Below, in pieces: positions 1 through 6,611 of a stretch of 12,249 nucleotides of DNA. The notes under the pieces were generated by a model that saw only the letters and a program-made list of their open reading frames with translations, was not told the DNA's origin and made no database searches. The stretch spans positions 1-12,249 of the forward strand of contig JAKLLP010000030.1 of the NCBI GenBank assembly GCA_023150055.1. Reading direction: 5' to 3'. The translations under genes and the position numbers were made by a program. The first letter of the stretch is position 1; every line of letters starts with the position of its first letter. Source of the stretch: Gammaproteobacteria bacterium. GTDB lineage: Bacteria; Pseudomonadota; Gammaproteobacteria; Steroidobacterales; GCA-2729495.

Positions 1-656
1 TGGCGGCCGGCGCCTGGGCCTTCGTCGGCCTGCCCGAGCCGGCGCGGCAGGCACGCAGCGGCGCGCGAGCGGTCGTCAGGGTGTTCGATTCGCGTGTGTT
101 GCCGTATCTCGCCGGCTGGGTGGTGGTCTTCGGCGTTTTTACCGGCGTGCAGACTATCACCGCCTATTTCATCGCCGATCGCTACGGCATTGCGGCGGTC
201 GAACTGCAGCAGCGCACCATGATGATCGCGCTGCTGGCCATGGCCTTCTGCACGCTGCTGGTGCAGGCGGTGATCCTCCAGCGCTGGAAGGCGCCACCGG
301 GGACGATGCTGCGCACGGGCTTTGCGATCATGGCCGCTGCCTTGTTGTTGCTCGCCTTCGGCCCCGGCGTCATGTCGCTTTATGTCGGCTATGCAGCCTT
401 CGGCGTGAGTTTCGGCTTTGCCGCCCCCGGCCTGAATGCCGCCGGCAGCTTGAGCGTGCGCGCCGAAGAGCAGGGGTCGGTCGCCGGGCTGCTCTCGGCC
501 GCGCCGACGGTCGGCATGATCTTCGGCCCGCTCCTCTGCGGGGCCGTGTATCGCGCGGCGCCGCAGTGGCCAATGCTGGGTGGTGCGACCCTGACCGCCC
601 TCATTCTCGTCTGGCTGCAATTCGTGCGCGTGCCGGATCCCAGGCAGCCCGCTTGA
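1..656 (+). CDS. MFS transporter, C-terminal half (5' truncated by window)
   Basis: The reading frame is open from base 3 and runs to a TGA at 654-656, so the gene starts outside the window; the GTG at 81 is an internal codon. The visible part, about 217 residues, is strongly hydrophobic. It holds roughly six membrane segments separated by short charged loops, matching the second six-helix half of a major facilitator superfamily carrier. A small-residue helix with the pattern GLLSAAPTVGMIFGPLLCG, near the penultimate pair of helices, resembles the Gly/Pro-rich antiporter-type motif of drug:proton MFS exporters. The protein acts in the inner membrane. The substrate cannot be told from this half. 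The gene converges on the alpha/beta hydrolase that follows, with an inverted repeat between them. Confidence 0.8.
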   Translation, partial: AAGAWAFVGLPEPARQARSGARAVVRVFDSRVLPYLAGWVVVFGVFTGVQTITAYFIADRYGIAAVELQQRTMMIALLAMAFCTLLVQAVILQRWKAPPGTMLRTGFAIMAAALLLLAFGPGVMSLYVGYAAFGVSFGFAAPGLNAAGSLSVRAEEQGSVAGLLSAAPTVGMIFGPLLCGAVYRAAPQWPMLGGATLTALILVWLQFVRVPDPRQPA

Positions 657-663
657 GCGGGCT

Positions 664-719
664 GCTGGCAATAGCCTTGCGGGCCGGGTGGGCGCCCGCG
701 ACGCGAGGCTATTGCCAGC
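664..719. terminator. Long inverted repeat at convergent junction, probable bidirectional terminator
   Basis: The 14-base arm GCTGGCAATAGCCT (664-677) is perfectly complemented by 706-719. The spacer holds a second, nested 6-bp stem (679-684 with 694-699). The hairpin begins 8 bases after the MFS stop codon. It overlaps the last three codons and the stop of the minus-strand hydrolase, whose TAG is at 711-709. No clear T-run follows on either strand, so it may act as a barrier or an RNA-stabilising 3' structure rather than a textbook intrinsic terminator. Confidence 0.55.
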
Positions 720-1650
720 GCCCGGCCATGGCGATCATGGCGTCGGCCACGGCGCCGGGTTGCTCTTCCTGGACGTAGTGCCCCGCACCCTCGATTCGGG
801 CCACGACCGCGCCGGGGATCAGGCGCTCGAGCGCTTCGAGCTCGCCGATCGGCTTGCCGCGGTCCTGCAGGCCCCATGCGATCAGCGTCGGTACTTTCAC
901 GCGGCGCGCCATTTCCGGCTCTTCGCCGGTCTCGTACTGCCCCATCAGGGTAGTCGTGCCCGCGAGGTAGCCCTCGCTGCGCGGTGCCAGCATCATCTCG
1001 GTCATTACCTGCGGTGTGATGACGCTCTCGTCGAGGAAGGAGCGGCGCAGGAAGTTCTCGCGGAACTCCCGGGTGCCGAAAATCCTGGCCATCACGCGCG
1101 GCAGCGGAAAAACCAGGTATTGCGTCACCGGCGGCACGCCGGTGGTGATGATCCCCGGGTTCATCAGCACCACACCGCTTACCCGCGGATCAGCGGCCGC
1201 GACGTACACCGACAGGGTGCCGCCCATCGAGTGTCCGCCGATCACGTAGCGCTCGAGGCCGAGGGCCGTGGCGAGACCCATGACCACGCGGGCCTGGGAG
1301 GCATTGCTGTAGTCACGATCGGCAGGCTTGGAGGACAGGCCGAAACCCGGCACGTCGAGCATGATCACGTGGAAGTGCCCGGCGAGCAGCGGGCCGAGCA
1401 GGCGGAAGGTCTGCAGCGTGTTGGCAAAGCCATGCAACAGCACGACGGTGGGTTTTCCCGGCGCGGGCTCGCCGACGCTGCGATAACGCAGCTCCAGCCC
1501 GTCGACGGTGATGAATCGGTCCTCTGGCGTGGCGAGCGCCCGGGCCGGCACTTCCGCCTCCCCTGGCCAGTAGGCATAGGCCACGAGACCCACCCAGCCC
1601 ACGGCGAGCAGGCCCAGCACGGCGAGGAAAGAACGGCGCAGGAATCGCAT
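709..1650 (-). CDS. Membrane-anchored alpha/beta hydrolase
   Basis: This 313-residue protein starts with basic residues and one hydrophobic segment (about 8-28), consistent with an uncleaved signal anchor that places the enzyme on the periplasmic face. The alpha/beta hydrolase core follows. It has an HGF oxyanion turn at 73-75, the nucleophile elbow GHSMGG with Ser141, a probable acid Asp263 in GLQDRGKP, and the catalytic His291 in GAGHYVQEE. Spacing and length are normal for the esterase, epoxide-hydrolase and C-C-hydrolase group; the sequence does not give the substrate. A lid of about 70 residues (170-240) lies between strands 6 and 7. The gene diverges from the cytochrome c gene across 83 bases and converges on the MFS gene. 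The ATG at 1650 puts the signal anchor directly at the N-terminus. Confidence 0.88.
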   Translation of the reverse strand: MRFLRRSFLAVLGLLAVGWVGLVAYAYWPGEAEVPARALATPEDRFITVDGLELRYRSVGEPAPGKPTVVLLHGFANTLQTFRLLGPLLAGHFHVIMLDVPGFGLSSKPADRDYSNASQARVVMGLATALGLERYVIGGHSMGGTLSVYVAAADPRVSGVVLMNPGIITTGVPPVTQYLVFPLPRVMARIFGTREFRENFLRRSFLDESVITPQVMTEMMLAPRSEGYLAGTTTLMGQYETGEEPEMARRVKVPTLIAWGLQDRGKPIGELEALERLIPGAVVARIEGAGHYVQEEQPGAVADAMIAMAGRWQ

Positions 1651-1675
1651 CGGGCCTGAATGCTAGCAGGTCGGG

Positions 1676-1705
1676 TTGGGCTGCGTCGCGGGTTTGCCGT
1701 ATCCT
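1676..1705 (+). promoter_or_regulatory. Weak sigma70-like promoter candidate for the cytochrome c gene
   Basis: TTGGGC (1676-1681) and TATCCT (1700-1705) are separated by 18 bases in the short divergent spacer between the alpha/beta hydrolase and the cytochrome c gene. Both hexamers are imperfect, so this is only the best match seen by eye. Confidence 0.25.
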
Positions 1706-1733
1706 CGCCGCACGGTCAACGGGAGTCCGTGCG

Positions 1734-2132
1734 ATGCGGATGGCGGCAGCTATGGCGGCGATCTTTCTGCTCGGCAGTGTTTCGGCCGTGGCAGGCGTTT
1801 TTTCCGACTACTCCGGGCGGCAGCTCTACGAACGGTTCTGCGCGAGCTGCCATGGTCCGGCAGGTTTCGGCGACGGGGCGGTCGCGCCATCGCTGAAAGT
1901 CATGGTCCCCGATCTCACCCGCATCTACCGCCGCAGCGGTGGCGCGTTCCCGGAGGAACGGGTGCGCCGGATCATCGACGGCCGCCAGGCCTACCCTGCG
2001 CACGGGACGCGGCTGATGCCGGTCTGGGGGCAGGCGTTCCCGGTCGAGGAGGGCGGCAGCGCCGAGGCGCAGGTCGAGAGTGAGCAGCTCGTAGGCCGGC
2101 TGGTGGAATACCTGCGCTCGATCCAGCAGTGA
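1734..2132 (+). CDS. Secreted class I monohaem cytochrome c
   Basis: This 132-residue protein has a signal peptide (about 1-20, hydrophobic [18 protein letters not shown]). Its single CXXCH haem-attachment site is CASCH at 36-40. The likely distal axial ligand is Met95 in GTRLMPVWG, a typical class I arrangement. It should be a periplasmic electron carrier with covalent haem c. The ATG at 1734 is preceded by GGGAG (1721-1725) at an 8-base spacing. That ribosome site lies in the loop of a small stem, CACGG (1711-1715) with CCGTG (1727-1731), which might modulate initiation. The UbiD-type decarboxylase starts 11 bases after this stop codon, so the two are probably co-transcribed. The electron partner is not identifiable here; UbiD chemistry itself is redox-neutral, so the pairing may be simple co-regulation. 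Confidence 0.88.
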   Translation: MRMAAAMAAIFLLGSVSAVAGVFSDYSGRQLYERFCASCHGPAGFGDGAVAPSLKVMVPDLTRIYRRSGGAFPEERVRRIIDGRQAYPAHGTRLMPVWGQAFPVEEGGSAEAQVESEQLVGRLVEYLRSIQQ

Positions 2133-2142
2133 GCGGGCGCGC

Positions 2143-3657
2143 GTGTCGGCGATGAACCCCGATTCGGTCGCCAGTGCGCCGGGCCGAAACCGGCCCTGCG
2201 ACTCCGTGCGTGAGTATGCCGCGGCGCTGGAACGGCGCGGTCGCCTGCTGCGCCTGCCGCCCATGGACCAGGACCGCTACGAGGCTACCGCCTTCGCCTA
2301 TCGGCTCATCGAGCGCTACGGCATCGAGTCCGCGCCGGCGTTCCTGATCGAGCGGGTGCGCATCGGCGGGCGCTGGCGCGACGAGCCGGTGCTGGCCAAT
2401 CTCTACGGGCGTTGGCCGGACGAGGCGGTCCTGTTCGGCGTCGATCCGGTGACGGACGATCCGCGCGCGATGTATCGGGCCGTGCTCGAAGCCCTGGGTG
2501 CGCGGCTTGACGAGGCTGGCAGCTGGCGGCGCATTGCCCCGGTGGAGGTCGCCGATCCCCGTGAGGCGCCCTGCAAGGACGTGGTGCTGACCGGCGATGC
2601 GGTGGATCTGGAGCGCTTTGCCTGGTTGCAGAACAACCCGGCCGACGCCGGCCGCTACGTCAACATGGGTTCGGTCTTCATAGAGGCCCCGGAGATCGGC
2701 CGCAACGTCGGCACCTATCGCTGCCAGGTGAAGGGGCCGCGGCGCATGGCCATCAACCCGGAGCCTGGCCAGCACGGCTGGCGCATCCTCGACGCCATGC
2801 GCAAGCGCGGCGATCGCGTGGCGCAGGTGGCCGTCGCGGTCGGACCCGATCCGATGACCTTCTGTGCCAGCAGCACCAAGATGGCGGGGTTCCTCGAGGA
2901 CGAACTGGAGCTGGCCGGCGGATTGCGCGGCGCGCCGGTGCCGGTGGTGCGCTGCGAGACCAGCGATATCCGCGTTCCGGCCTGCTCGGAGTTCGTGATC
3001 GAGGGCGAGGTGTCGCTGACGGAGTTCGAAGACGAGGGGCCGTATGGCGAAATGTACGGTTACCTCGGCCCGGTGAAGCGTGGCAATTTTGTTCTCGAGA
3101 TCCGGGCGATCACCCACCGCCGCGATCCCTGGGTGCTGAACTCCTTCACCGGGCTCACCTGCGACATGCCGCGGGCACCGCAGGTCGCCTCCAGCTTCTA
3201 CCAGTACCGCCGGCTGATCCCGGCGCTGACGGCATTCAACACACCCCGTGGCGCGAGTGGTGTGGTCGTGATCGCCATCGACAAGAAATTCCCGGGTGAG
3301 GGCATGGCGGCGGGGCAGTGCCTTGCTGCGAACGCGGGGCTGAACAAGGTCGTCATCGTGGTCGACAAGGACCTGGATATCCTCGACCCGAGCCAGGTGC
3401 TGCATGCGCTCGGCGCGCGCTGGCAGCCCTCGGCGAGCCTGCTGATCCCACAGACACAGATGATGATGCCCGACCCCAGCCGTCCACGCTGGGGCCTGTC
3501 GAGCAAGATGGTGATCGATGCCACGCGCCAGTTACCCGGAGAAGGCGGACCCGCCAGCTGGCCAGCGCTGAACCGTGACCTGCTGGTCGAGCGCGCACCG
3601 CAGGCCTTCGAGTTGGTCGACGCACGCTGGCCGGAGTACTTCTCGCGACGTGAGTAA
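2143..3657 (+). CDS. UbiD-family prenylated-FMN-dependent decarboxylase
   Basis: This 504-residue protein has the length and full motif set of the UbiD family, which (de)carboxylates unsaturated or aromatic acids using prenylated FMN. Residues matching those known from Fdc1 occur at the right spacing. They are Asn188 and Arg193 in RNVGTYRCQ, His211 in GQHGW, Glu283 in ACSEFVIEGEV as probable metal ligand, and the Glu298/Glu303 pair in EDEGPYGEMYGY. The C-terminal signature VVDKDLDILDPSQV (407-420) is also present. It should be a cytosolic oligomer. The GTG start at 2143 lies 11 bases after the cytochrome c stop; an in-frame ATG at 2152 is equally possible, and neither has a strong ribosome site. 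No UbiX prenyltransferase is in the window, so the cofactor must come from elsewhere. The substrate is unknown; the divergence from UbiD proper, and the absence of other ubiquinone genes, favour a catabolic acid decarboxylase. Confidence 0.9.
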   Translation: MSAMNPDSVASAPGRNRPCDSVREYAAALERRGRLLRLPPMDQDRYEATAFAYRLIERYGIESAPAFLIERVRIGGRWRDEPVLANLYGRWPDEAVLFGVDPVTDDPRAMYRAVLEALGARLDEAGSWRRIAPVEVADPREAPCKDVVLTGDAVDLERFAWLQNNPADAGRYVNMGSVFIEAPEIGRNVGTYRCQVKGPRRMAINPEPGQHGWRILDAMRKRGDRVAQVAVAVGPDPMTFCASSTKMAGFLEDELELAGGLRGAPVPVVRCETSDIRVPACSEFVIEGEVSLTEFEDEGPYGEMYGYLGPVKRGNFVLEIRAITHRRDPWVLNSFTGLTCDMPRAPQVASSFYQYRRLIPALTAFNTPRGASGVVVIAIDKKFPGEGMAAGQCLAANAGLNKVVIVVDKDLDILDPSQVLHALGARWQPSASLLIPQTQMMMPDPSRPRWGLSSKMVIDATRQLPGEGGPASWPALNRDLLVERAPQAFELVDARWPEYFSRRE

Positions 3658-3736
3658 GCGGCGCGGGGCTTGCGAATGCCATCGGGCTTGCTGCGCGGCT
3701 CCATGCCGGATACCCCGACTGCGGCATATTGCCCCA

Positions 3737-3766
3737 TTGCCGTCGTCTGCTGGTGCTGGGTAGGCT
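3737..3766 (+). promoter_or_regulatory. Weak promoter candidate upstream of the helical hypothetical gene
   Basis: TTGCCG (3737-3742) and TAGGCT (3761-3766) are 18 bases apart in the 141-base spacer after the UbiD-type gene. A 6-bp inverted repeat, GTAGGC (3760-3765) with GCCTAC (3776-3781), overlaps the -10 candidate. Both signals are weak; nothing else is recognisable in the spacer. Confidence 0.2.
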
Positions 3767-3798
3767 CGACGACCCGCCTACAGGCGATTCAACCGCGC

Positions 3799-4374
3799 AT
3801 GCTCACACCACGCCAGGAGATTGCCCGTGAAAGACGCCGCCAGATGCAGGTTCGCCGTGCGCTGGCGGCGGGTCTGCGCGAGCAACCCGTGGAGCCCGAG
3901 CGCGCGGCCGGGTTCTTTCTCGCCTGCGTGGATCACCTGCGGTTCTGCATGGATCGCCTGCAGCGCCAGGACGGCATGATCCATGCGCTGCTGCGGGACA
4001 GGATCCCGGCCGGGGACCGTGACGCCCACGCGCGCCTGGCGGCCGTCGACGAGCAGCTCGGGCGCAGCCGCATGATCATGGATGACCTCGGTCGCGCTGC
4101 CGATGCGCTGCAGAAAGCAGGTCAGTCCGGCGTTGGCGACTTCGTCATGCGTGCCCGCACACTGGACACGGCGTTTACCGCGCTCGCGCGCTCGGCCAGG
4201 AACCCGATGTTCGACTACACGAGCCGCCTGCTCTCCGATGTCGACTGGGAGCGGGTTGCCGGCGTCGATGACGAGGCGGTGGCGGAGGAAGAGCGGCTTT
4301 TCGAGGCGGTGCGCCGCTACGCTCCGCCCGGGGCCGATCCGGCCAGCATGGCGGATGGTCACCCGACGAGCTGA
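3799..4374 (+). CDS. Uncharacterised helical cytosolic protein
   Basis: I do not recognise this 191-residue protein. It has no signal peptide or membrane segment. It is rich in Ala, Arg, Asp and Leu and should be almost entirely helical. An N-terminal basic helix (1-25) leads into a helical core (33-105), then a second block (112-175) ending in an acidic helix around EEERLFEAV. Scattered His, Asp and Glu in the first block (DHLRFCMDRL, QDGMIHALL, DAHARLAAVDEQL) vaguely recall hemerythrin-like four-helix bundles, but the full ligand pattern is not there. The frame is open back to a TTG at 3670. The upstream residues look non-coding, so the ATG at 3799 is preferred, though it lacks a clear ribosome site. 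It sits 45-50 bases before the exported chelatase-like gene on the same strand and could be its operon partner. Confidence 0.6.
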   Translation: MLTPRQEIARERRRQMQVRRALAAGLREQPVEPERAAGFFLACVDHLRFCMDRLQRQDGMIHALLRDRIPAGDRDAHARLAAVDEQLGRSRMIMDDLGRAADALQKAGQSGVGDFVMRARTLDTAFTALARSARNPMFDYTSRLLSDVDWERVAGVDDEAVAEEERLFEAVRRYAPPGADPASMADGHPTS

Positions 4375-4412
4375 TGACCGAGTCGAATCGAACACTGCCT
4401 TATCTGCCAACG

Positions 4413-4417
4413 AGGAG
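4413..4417 (+). promoter_or_regulatory. Ribosome binding site for the chelatase-like gene
   Basis: AGGAG lies 5 bases before the ATG at 4423 and 8 bases before the ATG at 4426. Spacing favours 4426, which would remove one Met from the listed product. A third ATG at 4419 is out of frame and closes after six codons. Confidence 0.6.
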
Positions 4418-4422
4418 CATGA

Positions 4423-5547
4423 ATGATGGATCCGAGTAATGCATGGCTGGCCCACCGTCCGATCGCTTTTGCAATTGCTGCAGCGCTCGTGCTTTCGCAG
4501 GCGGCACTCGCCGAGGAGCAGCACGATCATGCGGCGATGGACCACTCGAAGATGGACCACTCCACCCATGACCAGGGGCGCGATGAACTCGGCCGCAGCC
4601 TCTACAACATGAAGCACGAGATGGATGCGGCCATGATGAAGGAACTCAGGGAGAAGGTCGCGCTATACCGCGATTACTCCGATGCCGAGATCGCGTTGTC
4701 GATGGACATGATGGGACAGGAGTATGCCTGGTACATCAGCCCGGACAGCGTGCGCGGCAAGCAGGGCGTGCTGATCCTCACGCATGGTTTTCGCGAGCAG
4801 GGCGACAAGGTGTTCCGCGACCAGGTGCAGTCGATTGCCAATATCTTTCCGACCTCGCTCGGCATCGGCATGGCGATGATGATGTCCTCGCACATCCAGG
4901 TGGCGCTCGACGATCTCGCCGCAGCCGGGGCGAGCGAAATCGTCATAGTGCCGGTGGTCTCTTCGGCATCGAACGAGTTGTACCGGCAGTGGTTGTACGT
5001 GTTCGGCAAGCAGGATGAAGCCGAATTCGCCAGTGTGCCGCGGGTGAAGACCGACGCCGTGTTGAAGTTCGTTTCACCTGCCGGTGACAACCCTCTCATC
5101 GCCGAGATACTGCTCGACCATGCTGCCGAAGTGAGCACCGATCCCAAGAAGGAAGTCGTGATCATCGCCGGGCATGGACCGTCGAGCGAGGAAGACAACG
5201 ACGAGGAGATGCGTGTGCTCGCTGGACTGGCGAAGATCATCCAGGAAGACGGAGGCTTCTCCGCGGTTTACGGCCAGACGCTGCAGGACGATGCGCCACC
5301 GCCGGTGCGTGCGGCGAACGTGAAGAAACTGCGTGCCCTCGTGGAGGGCGCGGCGAGCGAGGGCAAGACGGTGATCGTCGTGACCAACCTGATCTCCGCG
5401 CGCAGCATCCAGGCCAAGCTGCGCGACGATCTCAAGGGGCTCGAGTACAAGTTCAATCCGAAGGGCGTGGTGCAGCATCCGAACTTCATGAAGTGGATGA
5501 CGGAGGAAATCCGCTACCAGTTCGAACAGCGGGTCGCCCTGCGGTAG
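4423..5547 (+). CDS. Exported chelatase-fold (CbiX/SirB-like) protein with Met/His-rich N-terminus
   Basis: This 374-residue protein begins with a clear signal peptide ending in QAALA at residue 30, so the mature protein is periplasmic. A Met/His-rich segment follows (33-50), with an MDHSKMDHS repeat like those of periplasmic copper-binding proteins such as CopB and PcoE. The remainder resembles class II tetrapyrrole metal chelatases, with two repeated halves. Each half has a strand ending in a His-Gly turn: VLILTHGF with His121, and VVIIAGHGPSSEEDND with His251 followed by an acidic run. A third strand-loop (VIVPVVSSASNE, 173-184) matches the position where the chelatase fold continues after its first active-site His. 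Class II chelatases such as CbiX, CbiK and SirB insert Co, Ni or Fe into sirohydrochlorin-type rings; most are cytosolic, but periplasmic CbiK is known in Desulfovibrio. Metal, ring substrate and even catalytic activity are inference here. It ends convergent to the anti-sigma gene. Confidence 0.7.
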   Translation: MMDPSNAWLAHRPIAFAIAAALVLSQAALAEEQHDHAAMDHSKMDHSTHDQGRDELGRSLYNMKHEMDAAMMKELREKVALYRDYSDAEIALSMDMMGQEYAWYISPDSVRGKQGVLILTHGFREQGDKVFRDQVQSIANIFPTSLGIGMAMMMSSHIQVALDDLAAAGASEIVIVPVVSSASNELYRQWLYVFGKQDEAEFASVPRVKTDAVLKFVSPAGDNPLIAEILLDHAAEVSTDPKKEVVIIAGHGPSSEEDNDEEMRVLAGLAKIIQEDGGFSAVYGQTLQDDAPPPVRAANVKKLRALVEGAASEGKTVIVVTNLISARSIQAKLRDDLKGLEYKFNPKGVVQHPNFMKWMTEEIRYQFEQRVALR

Positions 5548-5549
5548 GC

Positions 5550-5596
5550 CCCTGCGGGAGGCCGGTCAGGGCGGACGTATGGCCGGCCTTGCAGGG
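5550..5596. terminator. Imperfect hairpin between convergent chelatase-like and anti-sigma genes
   Basis: CCCTGC (5550-5555) pairs with GCAGGG (5591-5596), and AGGCCGG (5559-5565) with CCGGCCT (5583-5589). They are separated by a small asymmetric bulge and closed by a 17-base loop. It fills the 54-base gap between the two stop codons. No T-run is evident. Confidence 0.45.
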
Positions 5597-5601
5597 TGGA
5601 G

Positions 5602-5871
5602 CTATCGGGCCCGTTGCACTGCCCGCGCCGTCCAGTCCTCGGCAGTGCGCTGCAGGGCCGAGCGCAGCTTCTGCGGCATCGGCGCGGGTGCGGGGCCGCG
5701 CAGGGCGGCGCGGGTGAGTGCGGCGATCGGCCGGAACTCGTCGCGCCGGTGTCCCGGTTCGGCGCGCAGCAGGGCATCAAGCTCGGCCCGTTCGGCGCGA
5801 TCCAGATCGCCGAGTGCCTCGCCGGCCAGCAGCTCAGCGAGGCGCTGTGTGCTGTCTTCGGGAGCCACCAT
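5602..5871 (-). CDS. Short RskA-like anti-sigma factor, soluble and truncated
   Basis: This 89-residue protein is encoded directly after the ECF sigma gene; its ATG shares one base with the sigma stop (TGATG), indicating translational coupling. Residues 8-40 (LAELLAGEALGDLDRAERAE and following) match the N-terminal sigma-binding domain of RskA-type anti-sigma factors. A second helical stretch ending in MPQKLRSALQRTAEDW (65-80) corresponds to the helix just before the membrane in that family. The membrane segment and periplasmic domain of usual RskA proteins are absent, and only 54 bases separate the stop from the next convergent gene. There is no Cys and no zinc-binding HXXXCXXC motif. It may be a cytosolic anti-sigma, or the remnant of a longer one. 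The identification rests mainly on position plus helical pattern. Confidence 0.72.
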   Translation of the reverse strand: MVAPEDSTQRLAELLAGEALGDLDRAERAELDALLRAEPGHRRDEFRPIAALTRAALRGPAPAPMPQKLRSALQRTAEDWTARAVQRAR

Positions 5872-6533
5872 CAGCCGGCGGCCTCTTCCGCGGCGCCCGC
5901 GACCACGTTGAGCTGGTCACGGACGTAGATGAGCCCCCGGCGGATGCGGGTCTTGACCGTGCCGAGCGGCAGGCTCAGCTCGTCGGCGATTTCGCTGTGG
6001 CTGTAGCCCTCGTAAAGGGAGAGCATGATGATCTGGCGCTGCTCCGGATCCATGGTGTCGAGCACCCTGCGCACCACCTCGACTTCCGTGGCCTGTTCCT
6101 GTTCCGCCGGTACAGAGGGGTGGCGCAGTTCACCGAATTCCTCGTCGTCGATCGAGTCCATTCCCGGCCGGCGCGTTTGCTGGCGCAAGCGGTCGATCAG
6201 GCGCCGGCGGGCCACGGTAGAGACGAAAGCCGTTTCGCTCGCTACCCCGCGGTCGAACCTCCCGGCGCTGCTCCACAGCTCGATGAATACGTCCTGGACG
6301 GCGTCTTCCGCATCGGCATCGTTGCGCAGAAAACGGCGCGCGAGGGACCAGATGAGGTTCCCGTAGGCGTCGATACAGGCCTGGACCGCTGCCTGGTCGC
6401 CCGCGGCGACACGCTCGAGAATTGTCTTTTGTTCTTCGCTGCTCACCGATCCGACGCCGACTATCCCGATCAGCGACCGCCTGGGCCGCCGGTGGGGGTG
6501 TTGTAGCTTGCGGACTGTATCGGTGCCCATCAT
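5871..6533 (-). CDS. ECF-type sigma factor, SigK-like
   Basis: This 220-residue protein carries sigma70 region 2 (about 52-115). The core-binding and -10 recognition signature is DAEDAVQDVFIELW, with AFVSTVARRRLIDRLR after it. Region 4 (about 155-210) has the helix-turn-helix YSHSEIADELSLPLGTVKTR. The two regions are joined by a short acidic linker, and there is no region 1 or 3, as expected of extracytoplasmic-function sigma factors of the SigK group. It should direct RNA polymerase to a small set of envelope-related promoters, and its neighbours make the FAS1 gene the prime candidate target. ECF factors are usually about 190 residues. The first 29 residues are basic and unlike the family, so a GTG at 6446 (starting VSSEEQKTIL, 191 residues) may be the true start. 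The ATG pair at 6533/6530 has only a weak ribosome site. Confidence 0.9.
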   Translation of the reverse strand: MMGTDTVRKLQHPHRRPRRSLIGIVGVGSVSSEEQKTILERVAAGDQAAVQACIDAYGNLIWSLARRFLRNDADAEDAVQDVFIELWSSAGRFDRGVASETAFVSTVARRRLIDRLRQQTRRPGMDSIDDEEFGELRHPSVPAEQEQATEVEVVRRVLDTMDPEQRQIIMLSLYEGYSHSEIADELSLPLGTVKTRIRRGLIYVRDQLNVVAGAAEEAAG

Positions 6534-6555
6534 AACGCAAGGCCCCGTAAGGCGA

Positions 6556-6600
6556 GCAGAAAAGGGCCCGGGGGACCGCCGATGCCAGCGCCCCCGGGCC
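6556..6600 (-). terminator. Intrinsic terminator after the FAS1 gene
   Basis: A perfect 10-bp GC stem (GGCCCGGGGG at 6565-6574 with CCCCCGGGCC at 6591-6600, 16-base loop) is followed on the minus strand by CTTTTCTG. It lies 11 bases after the FAS1 stop and before the sigma gene, so it should end or attenuate FAS1 transcripts. Sigma gene expression would then depend on read-through or its own promoter. Confidence 0.75.
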
Positions 6601-6611
6601 GTGACCGGCAG

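Noticed and set aside
688..1659. Long plus-strand open frame (323 codons) opposite the alpha/beta hydrolase
   Set aside because: It is the complement of a gene with a full catalytic triad. Its translation is His/Arg-rich with no domain, as expected for an antisense frame in GC-rich DNA.
1972..3405. Minus-strand open frame of 477 codons opposite the UbiD-type gene
   Set aside because: The plus strand carries every UbiD motif; the minus product is Arg/His-rich with no recognisable domain and spans the cytochrome-UbiD boundary.
4419..4439. Tiny upstream open frame (ATG at 4419, six codons) before the chelatase-like gene
   Set aside because: It overlaps the true start region and is only two bases from the ribosome site; it is probably a chance ATG.
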